This document shows positions 1 through 8,192 of a DNA stretch of 54,148 bases, piece after piece. The position numbers and the translations under genes were made by a program. The stretch's first letter is position 1. Each line of letters opens with the position of its first letter. The notes beneath the pieces were generated by a model. It saw only the letters and a program-made list of their open reading frames with translations, made no database searches and was not told the DNA's origin. This DNA is from Phaeobacter sp. Its GTDB lineage: Bacteria; Pseudomonadota; Alphaproteobacteria; Rhodobacterales; Rhodobacteraceae. The stretch lies in NCBI RefSeq assembly GCF_022825805.1, contig NZ_JAJDWC010000008.1:1-54148 (forward strand), written 5' to 3'.

Positions 1-55
1 GCAAGACTGCCTTGATGAACTCCCACTCCAGATCGCTCATGTCCGAACGCGCCAT
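1..55 (-). CDS. IS5-type transposase, N-terminal fragment (runs off window)
   Basis: Reading leftward from an ATG at 55, the translation begins MARSDMSDLEWEFIKAVL, which resembles the start of IS5-family (DDE) transposases with their N-terminal DUF4096-like helix. Only 18 residues lie in the window, so the catalytic core cannot be checked. The frame is continuous with the truncated dapA-like gene upstream (613 to 55 is exactly 186 codons with no stop), so the transposase ATG lies inside a longer open frame. The family call rests on the N-terminus only. Confidence 0.6.
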   Translation of the reverse strand, partial: MARSDMSDLEWEFIKAVL

Positions 56-134
56 TTTCACACCCCAGCATGTTGTTTTGCTGGAAATGAAGCACAAGCC
101 AATACGAATGATAAGGAATTTATAGGTGTGCTGC
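1..134 (-). mobile_element. Left-edge insertion sequence (IS5-like), partial
   Basis: DapA homology stops at about 134-142 (the end of VGRSR) and is followed by A/T-richer DNA leading into the transposase start at 55. The junction is near the TCTAGG at 134-139. The exact terminal inverted repeat and target duplication cannot be defined because the other end of the element is outside the window. Confidence 0.5.
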
Positions 135-613
135 CTAGACCGTCCAACCCGGTCCAGAAACTCTTCACCCATCATCGTGCCTGTCCGATGCGGATAGTTA
201 TAAAGCATGATTGGCAGGTCTGCCGCCTTATCGATGGCCAGCGCGTTCAGAGCATTTTCGCGATCTGTTGGGACCGAATATGGCGGCGATGCCAAAAGGA
301 TCGCAGCAGCCTCCAGTTCCCGCGCACCCGATGCCAGCGCCACGGAATCCTCCGTCAACATCGCACCGGTTCCAACCACCAGAGGCAACCGACCATCCAG
401 CTGTTTATGGGTAAAACGGGCCAGCTCAAGACGCTCATCCACTGTTTGCGCGTAGTTTTCACCGGTCGATCCGCCAGAGATCAGGCCGTGTATGCCAGCC
501 TCAATAAGGTATTCGATCACCTGTGAAAGTGCGTCCCAGTTGACGCGACCATCCTCTTGGTAGGGTGTTACGACGGGCGTATAAATCCCTTCGAATTTAA
601 AAATAGGGGTCAT
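135..613 (-). pseudogene. DapA-family (DHDPS/N-acetylneuraminate lyase) gene truncated by IS
   Basis: The ATG at 613 is preceded by a good ribosome site (GAGGACG), 8 bases after the stop of the GntR gene. About 160 residues match the N-terminal half of a class I aldolase of the DapA family: an IYTPVVTPYQEDG start, the pyruvate-site motif GGSTGE, and a YNYPHRTG segment carrying the conserved catalytic tyrosine position. A complete member is about 290-310 residues and carries its Schiff-base lysine in the missing half, so this copy should be inactive. It is cut by the insertion sequence. Family members include dihydrodipicolinate synthase and Delta1-pyrroline-4-hydroxy-2-carboxylate deaminase of hydroxyproline breakdown. 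The latter would suit the surroundings but cannot be shown. The frame stays open into the transposase. Confidence 0.75.
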
Positions 614-621
614 CTGCGTCC

Positions 622-1332
622 TCATGCAGGGGTTTTGCGCGCAACCGTCCCAAGCGGAACGTCAAGCCCGGATGGCATGACGAACAACTCGATCTGATCG
701 CGCGACAGGTTCCAATGATCACTTGCCAGCTGCCCAGCTGCCGCTTCATCCCCTGCTTCAATCGCAGCAATGATCGCATCGTGCTGGGCACTTGCTTCGT
801 CTAGGTTCTCCATCATCTGACGATCTGTCGGCCGATAGAACGTCATCCCGATGCGCGCGTGATCGATCAGCAGCCGCTGAAACGACGGCGCAAGATAGAT
901 GTTGTCTGCCATCTCACCGGTGATTTCATGGAACCGGTTGTTCGCCATCGCGCGCTCCGCCCCGGTCCCAGACCGCAAAGTCGCCTTGAACTGCTCCTGC
1001 GCGGTTTTCAGATCTTGGATCTGCTCTGGCGTGGCGTTTTTCGCCGCCAACTGCAAAACCGCGCCGTACATCATCGGTGCTGCCAGAAAAAAATCTCGCA
1101 AGGTCATGTGGGACATCTCGCCCACTCGTGCGCCACGGTTTTCGCGCAGGTCAACATACCCTTCCCCGGCCAGCTGCCGCAGAACTTCACGCAGCGGAGT
1201 TCGGGACAATTCAAACTCTTCTGACAGTTTAGCCTCGTCCAAATCGGTACCCGGACGCAAAACAAGCGTCATGATGGCCGTTTTCAAGTGACCATAGAGC
1301 TCCGCTTTTCTGCGTTTGGACGCGTCTTTCAT
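622..1332 (-). CDS. GntR-family (FadR/FCD) transcriptional regulator
   Basis: About 236 residues. An N-terminal winged helix (roughly residues 5-70, with LSEEFELSRTPLREVLRQLAGEG) is followed by an all-helical FCD effector domain (about 80-220) containing the NRFHEI and HDAIIAAIEAGD segments typical of the family. I chose the ATG at 1332 because a GGAG lies six bases upstream; ATGs at 1338 and 1344 are also in frame. It is cotranscribed with the dapA-like remnant 8 bases downstream and is divergent from proV. FCD regulators usually repress neighbouring catabolic or transport genes until an organic-acid-like ligand binds. Control of proVWX is inferred from the operator-like dyads in the shared intergenic region. 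Confidence 0.9.
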   Translation of the reverse strand: MKDASKRRKAELYGHLKTAIMTLVLRPGTDLDEAKLSEEFELSRTPLREVLRQLAGEGYVDLRENRGARVGEMSHMTLRDFFLAAPMMYGAVLQLAAKNATPEQIQDLKTAQEQFKATLRSGTGAERAMANNRFHEITGEMADNIYLAPSFQRLLIDHARIGMTFYRPTDRQMMENLDEASAQHDAIIAAIEAGDEAAAGQLASDHWNLSRDQIELFVMPSGLDVPLGTVARKTPA

Positions 1333-1429
1333 TGTCATCTCCATCGTTGCGTGCGGTTCAGTTTGTCCAAGATGACGCCCCTAGACCGCAGCAGCAACTA
1401 CAACATGCAGTTTGTGTTATTTCAAAATA

Positions 1430-1469
1430 CATTTTGTGTACAAGTGAAAAATTCATAGTATACAAAATG
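1430..1469. promoter_or_regulatory. Operator-like inverted repeat between GntR gene and proV
   Basis: CATTTTGTGTAC (1430-1441) is repeated in inverted form as GTATACAAAATG (1458-1469) with one mismatch. The left arm runs into TTGTGTACAA, which fits the FadR-subfamily GntR half-site style (TNGTNNACNA). It lies just upstream of the proV ribosome site and between divergent genes, so it is a good candidate for autoregulation and proVWX control. Confidence 0.5.
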
Positions 1470-1491
1470 AAATATCGGGAGGGAGACCGCA

Positions 1492-2574
1492 GTGCCACAA
1501 GACGACGATACGGCAGTGATTGATTGCAGAAACCTATGGAAGATCTTTGGGAAGAGATCCAAAGAAGCCATGGAAGCTGTTAAAAATCATGTGATTAGCA
1601 AGTTAGAAGTCAGAGATCGCTTCGACTGCGTTGTAGGCGTGCAAGACGCTACCTTTCAGGTGAGACGCGGCGAGATCTTCTGCATCATGGGTCTCTCTGG
1701 TTCCGGCAAATCAACTTTGATTCGACATATCAATCGGCTGATCGAACCGACCTCCGGACAACTCTTCATTGAAAACCAAGACATAAACGCCCTGTCCGAC
1801 CGCAGTTTACGGCAACTGAGAGCCGAAAAAATCGGCATGGTCTTTCAGAACATGGCCCTGATGCCGCATCGCACCGTGTTGGACAACGTGTGCTTCAGCC
1901 AGGAAGTCCGTGGTCATGATGCCGCTGAACGGCGCGAGACTGCAATGCGGGCCATCGATGCCGTGGACTTGAACGGCTGGGATCAGAAATACCCAGATGA
2001 GCTGTCCGGTGGGATGCAACAACGGGTGGGGCTGGCCCGCGCCATCGCTGCAGACCCGTCTATTTTGCTCATGGACGAGCCATTTTCAGCACTTGACCCA
2101 CTGATCCGGCGTCAGTTGCAGGACAAATTCATGTCCCTGTCCGCGGAAATGCAGAAAACCACGCTGTTCATCACCCATGACTTGGATGAGGCGATCCGTA
2201 TCGGTCACCGCATCGCCATCATGAAAGACGGGGCGCTGATCCAGGTCGGCACGCCAGAGGATATCGTCACCAACCCTGCGGACGACTATGTGGCAGACTT
2301 TGTGGCTGGCATCTCCAAGCTGGACCTCGTGTCTGCTGCAAAAATCATGACACCATTGGAGCAATTCGAGCAGAGAAACGGCCCCACCAATACAGATGCC
2401 TGGCCCGAAGCCCATCCAGATCACTCACTTGATGAACTCGTCACACTCTCGATTTCCACCAAACACCCCGTTGTCGTGAAAGCCGACGGGAAAACAGTCG
2501 GCATTGTGACCAAAAACTCCCTTTTGCGCGGCATCCAAGGCCACGGCGATAGCGCCGTGGGCGCAGGTCAATAA
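1492..2574 (+). CDS. proV: Glycine betaine/proline ABC transporter ATPase ProV
   Basis: 360 residues with a GTG start behind a strong GGGAGGGAG site. ABC ATPase signatures are intact: Walker [10 protein letters not shown] (67-75), ABC signature LSGGM (about 171), Walker B ILLMDEP (191-197) and the switch histidine in FITHDLDEA. The N-terminal extension before the nucleotide-binding domain and the C-terminal CBS-like region (about 300-355) are characteristic of ProV/OpuAA importers, where the C-terminus senses ionic strength. It powers uptake of glycine betaine or related osmolytes with ProW and ProX downstream; proW follows after 12 bases. In this setting the importer probably feeds catabolism as well as osmoprotection. 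Confidence 0.95.
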   Translation: MPQDDDTAVIDCRNLWKIFGKRSKEAMEAVKNHVISKLEVRDRFDCVVGVQDATFQVRRGEIFCIMGLSGSGKSTLIRHINRLIEPTSGQLFIENQDINALSDRSLRQLRAEKIGMVFQNMALMPHRTVLDNVCFSQEVRGHDAAERRETAMRAIDAVDLNGWDQKYPDELSGGMQQRVGLARAIAADPSILLMDEPFSALDPLIRRQLQDKFMSLSAEMQKTTLFITHDLDEAIRIGHRIAIMKDGALIQVGTPEDIVTNPADDYVADFVAGISKLDLVSAAKIMTPLEQFEQRNGPTNTDAWPEAHPDHSLDELVTLSISTKHPVVVKADGKTVGIVTKNSLLRGIQGHGDSAVGAGQ

Positions 2575-2586
2575 GGAGCAACGCAT

Positions 2587-3523
2587 ATGTCAGATCAAAC
2601 CTTCAGCCTGCTCGATCCGTTTTCATCCGTCGACTTGGGGCTTGCGGATACCGCCGATGGGATCAAGCAATGGGCCATCGCCAATCGCGGGATCATTCAA
2701 CCCATCAAACAGGTTTTCAACGACCTGATCATCGGCATTGATACGGCACTCAATGCCGTACCCCCCATCATCATGCTGTGTCTCATCGTGCTGATTGCCT
2801 GGCAGTCAGCTGGGCGTCGGGTCGCGGCGGTCGTCGCCGTGGCGATGTTTGCGCTCGGCTTTCTTGCTCCCAATGCATGGAGCTTGGCCATGACAACGCT
2901 GGCGATTGTCGTCTCTGCGGTCATCCTGTGTTTTGTGATTGGTCTGCCTTTGGGAATTGTTGCCGGCAAAAACGATCGCATGGAAGCCGCAATGCGGCCT
3001 GTGCTGGATACCATGCAGACCATTCCTGCCTTTGTGTATCTGGTACCGGTCGTCATGTTGATCGGGATTGGCAATGTCTCCGGTGTGATCGTCACGATCA
3101 TTTTCGCGCTTCCCCCCACTAATCCGGCTGACATCACTTGGCATCCGCGGCGTGAACCCAAGCGTTGTCGAAGCAGCGCGCGCGTTTGGCGCCTCACCCC
3201 GGCAGATCCTGTTCAAGGTTGAATTGCCCCTTGCGACACCAACCATTCTGGCAGGCGTCAACCAGACCATCATGCTGTCGCTGTCCATGGTGGTGATCGC
3301 CTCGATGATTTCAGTCAAGGGACTGGGCAATGAGGTGCTGCGCGCGATGGGCCGACTGGACGCCGGCAAAGCGCTTGTTGGCGGGCTCGGCATCGTCATC
3401 CTCGCAATCGTTTTGGATCGCATCACACAAGGTATGGGCCAATCCGGCCGCGCACGGGGACACCGCCATTGGTGGCAGTCCGGACCTGTGGGCCTTGTGA
3501 TGCGGGCCATCGGAAAATCCTAA
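2587..3523 (+). pseudogene. proW: Betaine ABC permease ProW, frameshifted
   Basis: The first frame (from 2587) encodes an N-terminal region and transmembrane segments up to VTIIFALPP, then changes to unrelated sequence. The proper continuation, [19 protein letters not shown] and onward to IGKS (stop at 3523), is in another frame. Removing one C from the six-C run at 3112-3117 restores a continuous protein of about 311 residues with the EAA-loop motif [20 protein letters not shown]. Either the strain carries a real +1 frameshift that disables the importer, or the homopolymer was miscounted. The intact proV and proX on either side favour a sequencing error or a very recent mutation. Confidence 0.88.
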
Positions 3524-3557
3524 ACATTCAACTGAACACCTAAGGGAGGAAAACTAC

Positions 3558-4550
3558 ATGTTCAGAAAAACCGCGTGCGCCACATTGATGGCGTCCACAT
3601 TGCTCGCGTCACATGCCTTCGGCGCGGATATGCCCGGGGCTGGCACAACCGTACGCCCCGTCATGGCACCGTCTGTTGAAGAAATTTTCCAGCACCGTGT
3701 GCTGTTCAGAGCGCTAGAAGATCTCGGCTACAGCATCGCCGAACCGCAAGAAGTGGAATATCAGACCATCCATCTGGCGCTTGGCACCGGCGACGGTGAT
3801 TTCACAGCGGTTCATTGGAACAACCTCCATGACACGTTTTTCCAAGAATCCGGCGGCGACGATGTGTTGGAAAAAGTCGGCAACCTGATCGACGGCGCGC
3901 TGCAAGGGTATTTAATTAACAAATCAGCCTATGATGCCGGAATTCAGAACCTGGGCGATCTGAAGGATCCACAAAATGCAGCCATGTTTGATGCCGATGG
4001 TGACGGCAAAGCCGACCTGGCAGGCTGTGCCCCCGGTTGGGGCTGCGAACGTGTCATCGAACACCAGCTAAGCGAATTTGGCCTGCGCGACACGATTGCA
4101 CACAATCAAGGCGCATATAACGCCATCATGGCAGACTCAATTGCTCGAAATGCAGCGGGAGAAAACATCCTCTACTACACCTGGACACCTTACTGGGTGT
4201 CTGGCGCTCTGGTGCCTGGTGAAGATGTCGAATGGCTGTCCGTGCCGTATTCATCACTGCCGGATGGGGCAACTGCGGAAACCACCTTCAATGGCAAGGA
4301 TCTCGGTTTCGCCGTTGATAGCATTCGGGTGGTTGCCACGGATGACTTTCTCGCGGCCAATCCAGCGGCTGGCAAGTTGTTTGAGGTCGCTCAAATCAGC
4401 ATCAATGACATTTCCGCGCAAAACAAACTGGTTGCGGATGGCGAAGATGATTCAGCGGACATTGATCGCCACGTCGATAGCTGGATCGCAAACAATCGCG
4501 CAACCTACGACAGCTGGCTAGACGCCGCCCGCGCAGCTGCGTCAAACTAA
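3558..4550 (+). CDS. proX: Glycine betaine/proline substrate-binding protein ProX
   Basis: 330 residues with a Sec signal peptide (about residues 1-23, ending AFGA), placing it in the periplasm. It resembles ProX of the ProU system in length and pattern: the HWNN segment near residue 87, a cysteine pair in AGCAPGWGCER, and the tryptophan-rich YYTWTPYW segment. ProX binds quaternary ammonium groups with a tryptophan cage. It is the third gene of the proVWX operon, with a GGGAGGA site before the ATG. A strong hairpin follows at 4565-4596. Substrate range beyond glycine betaine cannot be decided from sequence. Confidence 0.93.
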   Translation: MFRKTACATLMASTLLASHAFGADMPGAGTTVRPVMAPSVEEIFQHRVLFRALEDLGYSIAEPQEVEYQTIHLALGTGDGDFTAVHWNNLHDTFFQESGGDDVLEKVGNLIDGALQGYLINKSAYDAGIQNLGDLKDPQNAAMFDADGDGKADLAGCAPGWGCERVIEHQLSEFGLRDTIAHNQGAYNAIMADSIARNAAGENILYYTWTPYWVSGALVPGEDVEWLSVPYSSLPDGATAETTFNGKDLGFAVDSIRVVATDDFLAANPAAGKLFEVAQISINDISAQNKLVADGEDDSADIDRHVDSWIANNRATYDSWLDAARAAASN

Positions 4551-4564
4551 ACGAAACAAACCCC

Positions 4565-4596
4565 GTGTCGGCGGCGCCAATTCGTTCCGCCGACAC
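4565..4596 (+). terminator. Stem-loop after proX
   Basis: A perfect 10-bp stem, GTGTCGGCGG (4565-4574) with CCGCCGACAC (4587-4596), with a 12-base loop. No U-run follows, so it may be an mRNA-stabilising or attenuating hairpin between proX and the regulator gene rather than a classical terminator. Confidence 0.5.
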
Positions 4597-4614
4597 CGCT
4601 GGAACACCTGACAC

Positions 4615-5559
4615 ATGACAACACAGTTTACCTTTCTGCTGATCGAGGAATTTTCGCACCTCGCGTTTTCCTGCGCGGTCGAACCCCTTAGGATTGCCAA
4701 TCTGGTCAGTGAACAAGAGCTATATGCCTGGTCCTTTGCCTCCGAGAACGGTGAAACCGCGACCTGTTCAAACGGATCGGTCACATTGGTCCATAGTCGG
4801 TTCGACGAGATAGAGCGCTGTGATCATCTGTTTGCCCTCTCTGGCATCAACATGCGCAAGCATGTGACCAAACCGCTGTTGACCGCACTGCGACGCGCGA
4901 AATCCAGGGGCGTGGCAGTCGGGGCGTTGTGTTCAGGGGCCTGGATACTTGCAGAGGGCGGCCTACTGGATGAACTGCAGGCCGCGATACATTGGGAATA
5001 CCACGACAGCTTCATGGAGGCCTTTCCGGAAGTGAACCTGGTGCGCAACGTCTTTGTGGCTGATGAAAAACACATGACCGCATCGGGCGGGACAGCCACA
5101 GCCGACTTGATGCTGCATTTGATTGAACGAGATCACGGCAACGATCTGGCAGTCTCTGTGGCTGATCAGATGGTCTACAATGCTGTGCGCAATGCAACAG
5201 CAGAACAACGCGTTTCGCTGCAATCACGAAACGGGATGCGCAACGCCCATCTGGTACACGCCATCCAACGGATGAAAGAGACCATCGAAACACCCGTTTC
5301 ACCAAGCGTGATCGCCACTGAACTCGGGATCTCAACCCGCCAGTTGGAGCGGCTATTTGGCAAGTATCTGAACAGTTCCCCAAAGAAATACTATACGGAA
5401 ATCCGTCTGGAACGCGCCCGCAACCTTTTGGTTCAGACCGAGGCATCAGTGACGGATATCGCCTTATCTTGCGGGTTTGAAAGCCCTGGCCATTTTTCAC
5501 GGGTCTACAAAGCCGCCTACGGTGTCACGCCAGTACTGCAGAGAAGCAGCTTTCGCTAA
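4615..5559 (+). CDS. GlxA/GbdR-type AraC-family regulator (DJ-1-like + HTH)
   Basis: 314 residues. The N-terminal half is a DJ-1/PfpI-like class I glutamine-amidotransferase fold with the nucleophile-elbow segment GALCSGAW (Cys106); in regulators of this type the fold binds ligand rather than catalysing. The C-terminal 100 residues carry two AraC helix-turn-helix motifs (VIATELGISTRQLERLFGKYL and VTDIALSCGFESPGHFSRVY). Relatives such as GbdR and CdhR activate glycine betaine/dimethylglycine and carnitine genes. Lying between proX and the dimethylglycine-dehydrogenase-like gene, it is a likely activator of both. Its stop codon lies in the loop of the terminator hairpin. Confidence 0.88.
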   Translation: MTTQFTFLLIEEFSHLAFSCAVEPLRIANLVSEQELYAWSFASENGETATCSNGSVTLVHSRFDEIERCDHLFALSGINMRKHVTKPLLTALRRAKSRGVAVGALCSGAWILAEGGLLDELQAAIHWEYHDSFMEAFPEVNLVRNVFVADEKHMTASGGTATADLMLHLIERDHGNDLAVSVADQMVYNAVRNATAEQRVSLQSRNGMRNAHLVHAIQRMKETIETPVSPSVIATELGISTRQLERLFGKYLNSSPKKYYTEIRLERARNLLVQTEASVTDIALSCGFESPGHFSRVYKAAYGVTPVLQRSSFR

Positions 5560-5570
5560 GGCGAAAGCTG
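5547..5570 (+). terminator. Intrinsic terminator, convergent
   Basis: A perfect 10-bp stem CAGCTTTCGC (5547-5556) and GCGAAAGCTG (5561-5570) with the tetraloop TAAG, followed by TTT. The regulator's TAA stop (5557-5559) is the loop. It separates the rightward regulator from the leftward 5610-8078 gene. Confidence 0.75.
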
Positions 5571-5609
5571 TTTCCCAAAGCCTTTTGCGAGCTGGCTTAA
5601 ACCGCGTGT

Positions 5610-8078
5610 TTAGCCGCGCATTCGGTCACCATTTGGGTCATACGCAGGCCCGGACAAAACAGTGGCCGCATAAAATTCACCCAGGATTTCAACTTGCAGC
5701 GTGGTGCCCGCAGCCGCGACTGTGCTGTCGACGTAACCCATTGCCATCGATTGTCCGGTTCGGTGCCCATATCCACCCGAGGAGACATACCCAACCGCCT
5801 GACCATCTTTCAGGATCGCCTCGTCGTTGGAAACATCGATGCCGTCCACATCAATGGCCACCGTCACCAATCGCTTGTCAGCGCCCTGCTCTTGGAATTT
5901 TCGGGTCGCGGCTTTGCCAACGAACTCTTTGTTCCAATTGATGAAGATATCCATACCGCTTTCTACAGCGTTGAAATCAGGTCTGAATTCCAATGTCCAA
6001 ACACCCCAGCCCTTCTCCAGGCGCATAGACATCAAAGCACGCGCACCGTACCAGCGATAGCCGAGATCCTTACCTGCGTCTTCAATGGAGGCGGCCAGTC
6101 GCATTAGGTAGTGGGGTTTGCAATAGATCTCGAACCCCAGTTCGCCCGAGAAACTGATCCGGTTCAAAAGCACGGGAACCCCGGCGACAACGGTTTGGCG
6201 CACATCGCGAAACTTAAACGACGCTGCCAAGACATCATCGCGCGTGATCCGCTGCAACAACTCCCGCGACTTTGGCCCTGACAGTGCAATGCCGTGCCAG
6301 TCGTCGGAGACATTTTGGTAGCTTATATCAGCTGGCAGATCCTTTTCGAACCAACGCCGATGTGCTTCTTGCATGGCCCCCGAGCCAAGCAACATAAAAT
6401 GGTCTTCAGCCAAACAGGCGATGGTCAAATCACCGTAGAGTTTGCCTTTCTCCGTCAGCATTGGCGACAGGGTCAATCGTCCCGGTTTCGGAACAAATCC
6501 GGCCATGATCCGATCGAGATGCGCACGAGCGCCTGCGCCTTTGAACTCGTGTTTTGCAAAGTTGGCAATTTCGATGCCGCCAACACCCTGTTGAACAGCA
6601 GACACCTCCCGCGCGACATAATCATGGCTTCGATTGCGCTCAAATGTCGGATCCTCATGGGCATCGTCGGGCCCATCTGCAAACCAAAGAGCATGCTCCA
6701 AACCAAAACCTTGGCCCATAATGGCACCCTTCTGGGTCAGACGATCATAAAGCGCTGTGGTCTTCTGCAATCGACCTTTTGGCAGGGTTTCGTTCGGGAA
6801 GGTCATCACGAAGCGACGTTCATAATTCTCCGACGATTTGATGGTTCCCCAGTCTGGCGTGGCGAACTCACCAAACCGCGCCACATCCATTGCCCAAACA
6901 TCGATCGAAGGCTCGCCATCGATCATCCACTCCGCCATGGTCAGACCAACGCCGCCACCCTGACAAAAACCAGCCATGACACCGACCGCAACCCAGTAGT
7001 TCTTCATACCGGGAACAGGCCCGATCATGGGGTTGCCGTCAGGGCCGAATGTGAAGGGCCCGTTGATCATATCCTTGATGCCCACCTGCCCGATGGTGGG
7101 AATCCGGTCGAAAGACATCTCCAACCGGTCCGCGATCCGATCAAGGTCGGGCTGCAGCAATTCATGGCCAAAGTCCCAAGGGGTGCCATTCACCTTCCAC
7201 GGCGTTGATTTTGGCTCATAGGTGCCAAGCAACATGCCCTGACGTTCCTGTCGGAAGTAAATGTTGGCCTCATAGTCGATACCAGCGGGCAACCGTCCCG
7301 CCTCGCCCATGTTGGACATACGCTCTGCGATTTGGGGGATCGTCTCTGTGATCAGATAATGGTGCTCCATCGGCTGAACAGGCAGAGGAATGCCTGACAT
7401 CTGCCCAACCTCCCGCGCCCAAAGGCCCCCACAGTTGACCACCATTTCCGCATTGATCTGACCTTTTGGAGTTGTCAGGTCCCAGCTGCCGTCAGGACGC
7501 TGCGCCATCGCCGTAACGCCGCAATGGGTGAAATACTGCGCACCATGAACACGGGCAGATTTTGCAAACGCATAGGTCGCACCAGACGGATCCAAATCCC
7601 CGTCTTGATCATCCCAAAGCGCGGCGTAGTAGTGTTTGGGATCAATCAGCGGGTGGCGCTCAGCAAGCTCCGAAGGTGAGATAAACTCCTGGTGCAGGCC
7701 CATATACCGTGCTTTGGACCGCTCACGTTTGAGATAATCATACCATTCCTTGGTCGACGCCGCATAAAACCCGCCAGTGATATGCAGCCCAACCGAATGG
7801 CCAGAGGTCTCCTCGATCTCCTTATACAAATCAATCGTATAACTTTGCAGACGAGAAATATTGGGATCTGAACTGATGGTATGTATCTGTCCCGCGGCGT
7901 GCCAGCTGGACCCCGACGTCAGCTCATCCCGTTCCAGCAGGACGACGTCTTTCCAACCAAATTTCGCCAAATGGAACAGAATTGAGCAGCCCACGACGCC
8001 GCCACCGATGACGACAACTTTTGCATGGGAGGGGAGCGGTTTTCCTGTCGACGTTTCGTCTTTTTGAATCTCAGGCAA
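5610..8078 (-). CDS. Dimethylglycine/sarcosine dehydrogenase-like FAD + GcvT enzyme (paralogue 1)
   Basis: 822 residues. The N-terminal half is a DAO-type FAD domain with VVVIGGGVVG (21-30) and the SGSSWHAAG motif; His60 aligns with the histidine that carries covalent FAD in dimethylglycine dehydrogenases. The C-terminal half (from about 430) is a GcvT/aminomethyltransferase-like folate domain plus its C-terminal barrel. Such enzymes oxidatively remove an N-methyl group and hand formaldehyde to tetrahydrofolate. It lies downstream of the MttB-family gene in the same direction and faces the GbdR-like regulator, which suggests a glycine betaine to dimethylglycine to sarcosine route. Exact substrate (dimethylglycine, sarcosine or another methylated amino acid) is not settled. 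Confidence 0.9.
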   Translation of the reverse strand: MPEIQKDETSTGKPLPSHAKVVVIGGGVVGCSILFHLAKFGWKDVVLLERDELTSGSSWHAAGQIHTISSDPNISRLQSYTIDLYKEIEETSGHSVGLHITGGFYAASTKEWYDYLKRERSKARYMGLHQEFISPSELAERHPLIDPKHYYAALWDDQDGDLDPSGATYAFAKSARVHGAQYFTHCGVTAMAQRPDGSWDLTTPKGQINAEMVVNCGGLWAREVGQMSGIPLPVQPMEHHYLITETIPQIAERMSNMGEAGRLPAGIDYEANIYFRQERQGMLLGTYEPKSTPWKVNGTPWDFGHELLQPDLDRIADRLEMSFDRIPTIGQVGIKDMINGPFTFGPDGNPMIGPVPGMKNYWVAVGVMAGFCQGGGVGLTMAEWMIDGEPSIDVWAMDVARFGEFATPDWGTIKSSENYERRFVMTFPNETLPKGRLQKTTALYDRLTQKGAIMGQGFGLEHALWFADGPDDAHEDPTFERNRSHDYVAREVSAVQQGVGGIEIANFAKHEFKGAGARAHLDRIMAGFVPKPGRLTLSPMLTEKGKLYGDLTIACLAEDHFMLLGSGAMQEAHRRWFEKDLPADISYQNVSDDWHGIALSGPKSRELLQRITRDDVLAASFKFRDVRQTVVAGVPVLLNRISFSGELGFEIYCKPHYLMRLAASIEDAGKDLGYRWYGARALMSMRLEKGWGVWTLEFRPDFNAVESGMDIFINWNKEFVGKAATRKFQEQGADKRLVTVAIDVDGIDVSNDEAILKDGQAVGYVSSGGYGHRTGQSMAMGYVDSTVAAAGTTLQVEILGEFYAATVLSGPAYDPNGDRMRG

Positions 8079-8192
8079 GGGAGACCTCCTTATGTGAGCC
8101 GTTGGTGCCGTTTGCGGCTATTTTCTGTATCCTGGTCAGTTGCAGTTGCCCGACCTGCAATGCAGCCTGACGCGTGTTGGACCACAGTCGCA

